From the NCBI GenBank assembly GCA_018857735.1, contig JABMCL010001555.1, positions 1,048,501 through 1,112,500 of the forward strand: a stretch of DNA of 64,000 nucleotides. The letters run 5' to 3'. This document shows, one piece after another, positions 44,381-64,000 of this stretch. The notes under the pieces were generated by a model. It saw only the letters and a list, made by a program, of their open reading frames with translations, had not been told where the DNA came from and did no database searches. Position numbers and translations under genes: made by a program. Source of the stretch: Alviniconcha marisindica (lineage: Eukaryota > Mollusca > Gastropoda > Provannidae). Positions within the stretch are counted from its first letter, which is position 1, and each line of letters begins with the position of its first letter.

Positions 44381-44579
44381 TGTACACAGAACGCGCCAAG
44401 ACGGCAGCGGTTTCCTGTAGCACCAGCCATGTCAGTGTTGTAAGTACACCACTTCAGTGGGTACTTCAAAAAATGAATCCTGTATTCACATGCTCAGCAT
44501 ATGTTCAGTCAGCATACTGTACCTGTATGTTAGACTGTGGTGTTATAAATGGTCATCTTTTGGTTCCCTTGGTCCACAG

Positions 44580-59370
<14,791 letters not shown>

Positions 59371-60020
59371 ATTTAGAGATGCATACCAATTTAATATGCT
59401 TTCTTACTTTCTTTGTTTCTTTTTTGTTTTTTGAATGATTAAGATTGTATTTTGTTTACTTTGTTTAAGTCTGTTTATCTCTTATCAACTCCATATTTTT
59501 AAACTGTTTACTTGCCATATTCTATTGAGATTAAAAGAAGCCACACATATGAGAAAAAGTAAAATTCCTTAAGGAAGTACTTAGCTACAGTTGATTCGTC
59601 TTATATGTAGGAATCAGTTCAATGTGTGTCTAATCTTGATGGATTTGTAATGTTGCTTATGCTTTTATTTATAAAGTTCTTTGTGTTGCTTGGTGTTTTG
59701 TGTCTTCTGTGTGAAAGGCAGCTTGCTGTAAATTTGAAAATATATTATCTGGAAAACAAAGTGCCTTCAAATACCTGAATATTCCAGAAAATTTGGTTTC
59801 CTAAAATTGTACACACACATGCAGGCACGCACACACACACACACACACGCGTGCATACGTGCATATACATAGGCATGCATTATACATAGGCATGCTTGCA
59901 GACCTGCATGCATGCATGCACTCGCACATACACACACTCCTAAAACAGACCCAGTCTTTCACCAACCTGAGACTTGGGATCCCAGTCTGGCAGAACCATA
60001 TTGCAAACTAGAGGGTCTGT
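59371..60020. other. Intergenic, CA/ATGC simple repeats only
   Basis: A/T-rich sequence followed by CA and GCATGCAT-type simple sequence at 59812-59935. No gene seen. Confidence 0.6.
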
Positions 60021-60024
60021 TTAA

Positions 60025-60237
60025 CCCCTTCACTGTCCCAGCCTGTAAAAATTCCAGTCTGAAAGATGCATGGATGCTCCTGCAAACAGTATATTTTCCG
60101 CTCCTGTAACATACTTTAAATGCTATGTGTTTCGATGAAAATCCTTTCACACGACAGTGCGAAAAATAAACAGTTCAGGGTTCCACATTTTGCACTTTTA
60201 TTGGTCGTTTTCAAGTGGCATCATGGCAGTGAAGGGG
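60025..60237. mobile_element. 213-bp MITE with TTAA target duplication
   Basis: The ends are ccccttcactgtccca and tggcagtgaagggg, inverted copies of each other, flanked on both sides by TTAA (60021-60024 and 60238-60241). TTAA duplication is the hallmark of piggyBac-type transposition, so a piggyBac-derived MITE is likely. Confidence 0.75.
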
Positions 60238-60545
60238 TTAAACTCACAAAAAGTTTGAGGCAGAGCAGGGAATGGTGCATTCACACTTTGCCATCCCAGG
60301 AGGGACAGGCTGTGCAAGTCCTGCTTGGCTGGGGGTGGTGGGGTGGGGGGCGCTGAGCACAGCTCATATTCCATGTATGTGTGAACTGATGGCACTTTTG
60401 GGGCAATGGTGATGTCAAACTTTGGATTTATGTCCTACTTCAGACGGCGGATGTAAATGCAGCAACCTGCTGTAAATGCAGCAACGCACGTCTAACCCAA
60501 GCTAAGCAGAGCATGGGCTGAGCCTGGATCTTAATGTAAATGGTA

Positions 60546-60736
60546 TGGCGGCTTACTAGTGTCAAAAGACAAAATTACAAATTATGTCACTATATGTGTA
60601 CATAATTACTAATTATGTTAATTACTAATTATATGCCTTTGACACAAGTAAGCCATTAGCTGTGAGCCAAAAGACAGAATTGCTAATTATGTGCACATGA
60701 TTAGCACTTTGGTCTTTTGACACTAGTAAACTGCCA
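60546..60736. mobile_element. 191-bp MITE with TA target duplication
   Basis: Terminal inverted repeats of 25 bp, tggcggcttactagtgtcaa aagac and its near-perfect reverse at gtcttttgacactagtaaac tgcca, are flanked by TA on each side. This fits the Tc1/mariner superfamily. The interior has a repeated aattactaattatgt motif. Confidence 0.8.
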
Positions 60737-60738
60737 TA

Positions 60739-61035
60739 AAATGGCCGCAACCTCACTCCATGGTGGTGTAGCAGGATCTTTTAAAGCCAAACTGAAAACC
60801 TTCCTCTTCTCACAGTATTTCCATCCTAACCAGTACCCAATTTCTGCCACAGTCAGTGTGTGTGTGTGACTGGGATCCCAAATGTGTGTGTTTGTAGTGT
60901 GTTACTTTATGTAAATTGTTTTGGTAGGACTATGCTCTACATGTGTATAGAATATATGTAGGTTAATATGTATCATGTGAGCACTCAGGGTGTTGATGAG
61001 CGCATAATAAATGTACATTATTATTATTATTAAGT
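60739..61035 (+). mobile_element. 3' end of a LINE-like retrotransposon
   Basis: A fragment reading roughly AGSFKAKLKTFLFSQYFHP resembles the C-terminal end of reverse transcriptases of non-LTR elements. About 250 bp of untranslated sequence and an (ATT)n tail follow. It is 5'-truncated, as usual for such insertions. Confidence 0.6.
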
Positions 61036-61210
61036 CCCCACAGCAGAGTGCAAGGCTGTTGAAAGTTCTGCCTCTTTTAGTTTCACAGCCTGGAGTAGGT
61101 GGGCCTGACTGTGTAACTTTGAATACTGCGCCTACTGCCAGGAATAAAATACCATCCCAGTTTCTACCTTTACTTCATCCTCATTTTTCCATACCTGTTC
61201 ATGTCAAATG

Positions 61211-61480
61211 AGCTGGTTTGGCCTAGCTGTAATTAAGGCGTTAGCTTTGTAAGCAGGACTCCGATTCAGATTCGGTTCTCCTTTCTCGTCAGAAAGTTGT
61301 AGTTTATGCAGTTGTAGACACTGTCTTTTGACTTTGTCCCCCACAGTCAATGAAACATCAAAATGGCATTCTCTGCTGCACATCTTACATTAATGCAGGA
61401 GTCTTTTTTGGTGGTGACAGTGCAGTGTTAGTTATATTGTCCCTCTTACCCCCCCTCATGGGATCTCGGTCGCTGCCAGT
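61211..61480 (+). mobile_element. tRNA-derived SINE, copy 6
   Basis: Plus-strand copy with head gagctggtttggcctagctg, body gacactgtcttttgactttg and ggtggtgacagtgcagtg, and the distal part catgggatctcggtcgctgc. Confidence 0.88.
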
Positions 61481-61549
61481 CCTACATCTTCCGAGACAAC
61501 TTTGGCGTTACACCACGTTGAACCAACCAAACCATGAACGATGGGTTTA

Positions 61550-63340
61550 GTGACCTGTGTTTCGCCTTGACTCACGTGACCTTGCGACCGACAGGGCGTT
61601 TTTGAGTCCCCCCCCCCCCCTTCCCGCCGAACTCGAAAGTTGAGACCTTTGAAAGTCTGTGACAAACCCGGTAAAATTAAATCCCGATCGTCCCAGAACT
61701 GTTAAATTATGCACGGCCAAGGGGCGATTACCGCGTCAACGAACACGGGGAGGAGAGGGTTGCTGGAGAGAGGGAGGGGGGTACACCTGCAAGGCCGCTG
61801 TGGCAGGGACAGCTAGGTAGGACGGGGGAGGGGGGGGGCTCACGCGTCGAACTGAAGCAGGGGCTGTGTAGTAATTTGAGAAAGTTCCCAAGCCCCGGCC
61901 AGCCTCGGCCTTTTTTTCTCACGATTGACAATGAGGAGAAAACGGTTGTCGGTGGTCGGCGGGTCATCTAATATGGCGTGTTTTGTGGTCAGCGGAAATA
62001 AAGAGCCGTAGGACTAGGCGGGTGTTTGTCAATCGGAGGTTGCGAGGTCGGAGTCTGTCTCGGTCAGCCCTGACTGAGGAGTTCAATGGAAAGGTGCGGC
62101 ATGGGCATTTATGAACCAGAATGTTCCAGAGGATTTTTTATATATATTTTTATCACCATCATCGTCATCAACGTTACTGATTATCAACTTCACCATCAGT
62201 AGAGCCTTGATTAGTTATCATAGTCGTCTTTGTCATTATGTTCACCGTCATTATTTTCATGCTGCCGTAGGGTCTAAGTAAGTAGTCATGGTGCTCTACG
62301 TCCACAGAAACCGTATGGCTTATTAGGGGCGGGGAAAGTGACTTGAATACCTCGCAGTATGTAAAACAAGAAAGATATAACTGAGAAAGGCACGAGGGGG
62401 GGGACACGAAGACATCTAGTACATTCGATGAAAGAAATAGAGAGCAAACAGCAACAACAAAACCACAAAAACAAAAAGGAAAACAGCTACAATGACAAAG
62501 ACGGTGGACAGACGGCCGTGACATTCTTACGCATAAATACTCGGTGCCACCACGCTGACAGTTCAACAGCAACCCATACACCGCTTAGTTCTGCTGAACT
62601 CGCAGTCTACACCTCCCCTTCCCTACGCCCCCCCCCCCCCCCCCCCCCTTTCCTGACTACCCAGACGGGGATAATGACGTCGTTGCCTCAATGGAGTCTC
62701 TCTCATCTTCTGTAACCGTTTCTTCCACTGTCCTCTTGTCCGCGCTCAGGTCAAGGTTTCCGTGGGGTAACTGACCACCTCACCCGGCCCTGAGAACTTT
62801 TTACGAAATGAAAAGGCCCGGTGAAAAACTACAGTAAAACACAAAAGCCAAGGTGTCAGTGTAGAGGACGGTGCGGGGGGGGGGGGGGGGGGGAGAGAGT
62901 GTGTGCGTGTGTGTAGGGGTGGGTGGGTGGAAGAGACGGTGGCGGTACTTTGGGGGAGCGAGGAGGCTTGAGGTAAAAAGCCCGAGCCGTGTGAAGGTAA
63001 CCGAGTGTGAAGGTAACGCCCAAGAACGCACACACGACGTACGCACAAACCCGATCTTTCAGGATATAGTTTTTCTGACCCTCTGTGCAAAACAATCTCA
63101 TCGAGTCAGTCCGAACGGCTCCACCTTTCCGTCGCTTAAGTCGTTTAGGTCACTAGGAGGAAAAACATAGCCGGCCACTGAACTGATCGAAATATTAAGT
63201 TAGCCACATTGGCTGATCGACTGAATGAATAAACGATTCATATATTTATTTCGCCACACGTCTATATAATAATTATGTCAAGTTGATGTATTTTCCCCCT
63301 GCTTCTCTTATTTTCCATCGTTGCGATCATTCTTACTTTG
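61550..63340. promoter_or_regulatory. CpG-richer intergenic stretch, possible promoter of a flanking gene
   Basis: CpG density rises here (for example ggtcggcgggtc, ggcgggtgtttgtcaatcgg) with G-rich and C-rich runs at 61612, 62630 and 62876. No exon is identifiable. A partial dispersed repeat (tctacgtccacagaaaccgt) is at about 62293. Confidence 0.25.
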
Positions 63341-63351
63341 TAGTCTCGGTG

Positions 63352-63512
63352 CACACTCCGAGCATCGCTTTCCGGCACCTTCCTCCAAAGGAAGGATATC
63401 GTAAACCAGTGCATGGAGTTTGGTCTCGGTTGCAGAACAAAATTAATTCCAAGCACTGGTTTACGACATCCTTCCTTGGAGGAAGGTGCCGGAAAGCGAT
63501 GCTCGGAGTGTG
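63352..63512. repeat. Long near-perfect inverted repeat (hairpin)
   Basis: The left arm 63352-63417 (cacactccgagcatcgcttt onward) and right arm 63448-63512 (ending aagcgatgctcggagtgtg) pair over about 65 bp with one bulge and two mismatches, leaving a 30-base loop. It could be a foldback element, a hairpin RNA source or a replication palindrome. Confidence 0.9.
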
Positions 63513-63759
63513 GGTGCAGAAAAGGTCGGAAGAAAAGAGGAACGTCTGTGTGACGTCAGCATTACTAACTGATGGTGGTTGTGTGGGGTGTTGGGGGGGG
63601 GGGGGGGTTGGCTGGAGGTGTGAAGCAGGTGTTTTGCCGGTCACTGACTTGGAATCAGACACCCCATCAAAAATGGTATAACTGTCCACCGCCGACGCTG
63701 GATCCTCCATCTTTTTTTTCTTTTCTTTTTTCCAGTCGTACCCGCCTCCCCGTTTTTAG

Positions 63760-63830
63760 CATGTATATTATGATGGGGGTGAATAAAGTCTTTTGTATAA
63801 TATTGTAACTCTGCAAGAATGTTTGTGTAT
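63760..63830 (+). terminator. Candidate poly(A) site of an unidentified transcript
   Basis: AATAAA at 63781-63786 (gggtgaataaagtctttt) is followed by a T/GT-rich stretch. No associated coding exon is recognised, so it may be fortuitous. Confidence 0.3.
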
Positions 63831-64000
63831 TTATTTATTTTTTGGTTTGTTTCTGTTTCGTTGTAGATTTCACTTCAGAAAAGGTTTATGCGTTTGATTA
63901 CGACAGAGTGTGATCGTTCTGAGGTGACCCTGTCCGGCTGACGGAACGTTAAAATCTAATTACTAACAGCGGTTCTCCATCCCCCGTCTTCTCTTCAGCA

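Overview
The window is animal genomic DNA. Split exons with GT/AG boundaries, tRNA-derived SINE-type repeats, very long CA/GA/AT microsatellites and many minisatellites point to a lophotrochozoan, most likely a marine gastropod mollusc. That assignment rests on protein flavour and repeat style, not on a database search. Three protein-coding genes can be reconstructed exon by exon, and in each the reading phases agree at every junction.

Layout. 1-12.3 kb: repeat-rich DNA with no recognisable coding exon, holding several copies of one tRNA-headed SINE, other dispersed repeats and a CpG-richer stretch near 0.8-1.5 kb. 12.77-17.31 kb (+): a four-exon gene for a 692-residue secreted leucine-rich-repeat protein with a lysine/glycine-rich tail. 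20.88-39.01 kb (-): ten exons coding the 248-residue N-terminal BAR domain of an ACAP-type ArfGAP; its PH, ArfGAP and ankyrin exons are not visible in the window. 39.0-44.6 kb: the divergent intergenic region. 44.58-59.4 kb (+): a complete enolase gene, 431 residues in 12 coding exons, with all catalytic residues present. 59.4-64 kb: intergenic DNA with two MITE-like elements carrying clear target-site duplications, a LINE-like 3' end, another SINE and a long hairpin.

The most unusual pattern is that many minisatellites are not placed randomly in introns. They copy, or end exactly at, splice junctions of the three genes. Enolase intron 7 is about 20 copies of the end of exon 7 plus its donor. 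ACAP intron 7 is about 13 copies of the end of exon 7 plus its donor. LRR intron 2 is about 11 copies of the acceptor plus the start of exon 3. Enolase intron 5 is about 23 copies of a 54-bp unit whose last member supplies the real acceptor. A 26-bp array runs into the acceptor of the LRR start-codon exon. Single tandem copies of donors occur at ACAP exon 2 and LRR exon 3. This looks like recurrent junction-anchored tandem duplication that creates rows of decoy splice sites.

The three genes have unrelated roles (extracellular LRR protein, Arf/membrane trafficking, glycolysis). ACAP and enolase are arranged head to head, about 5.6 kb between start codons.
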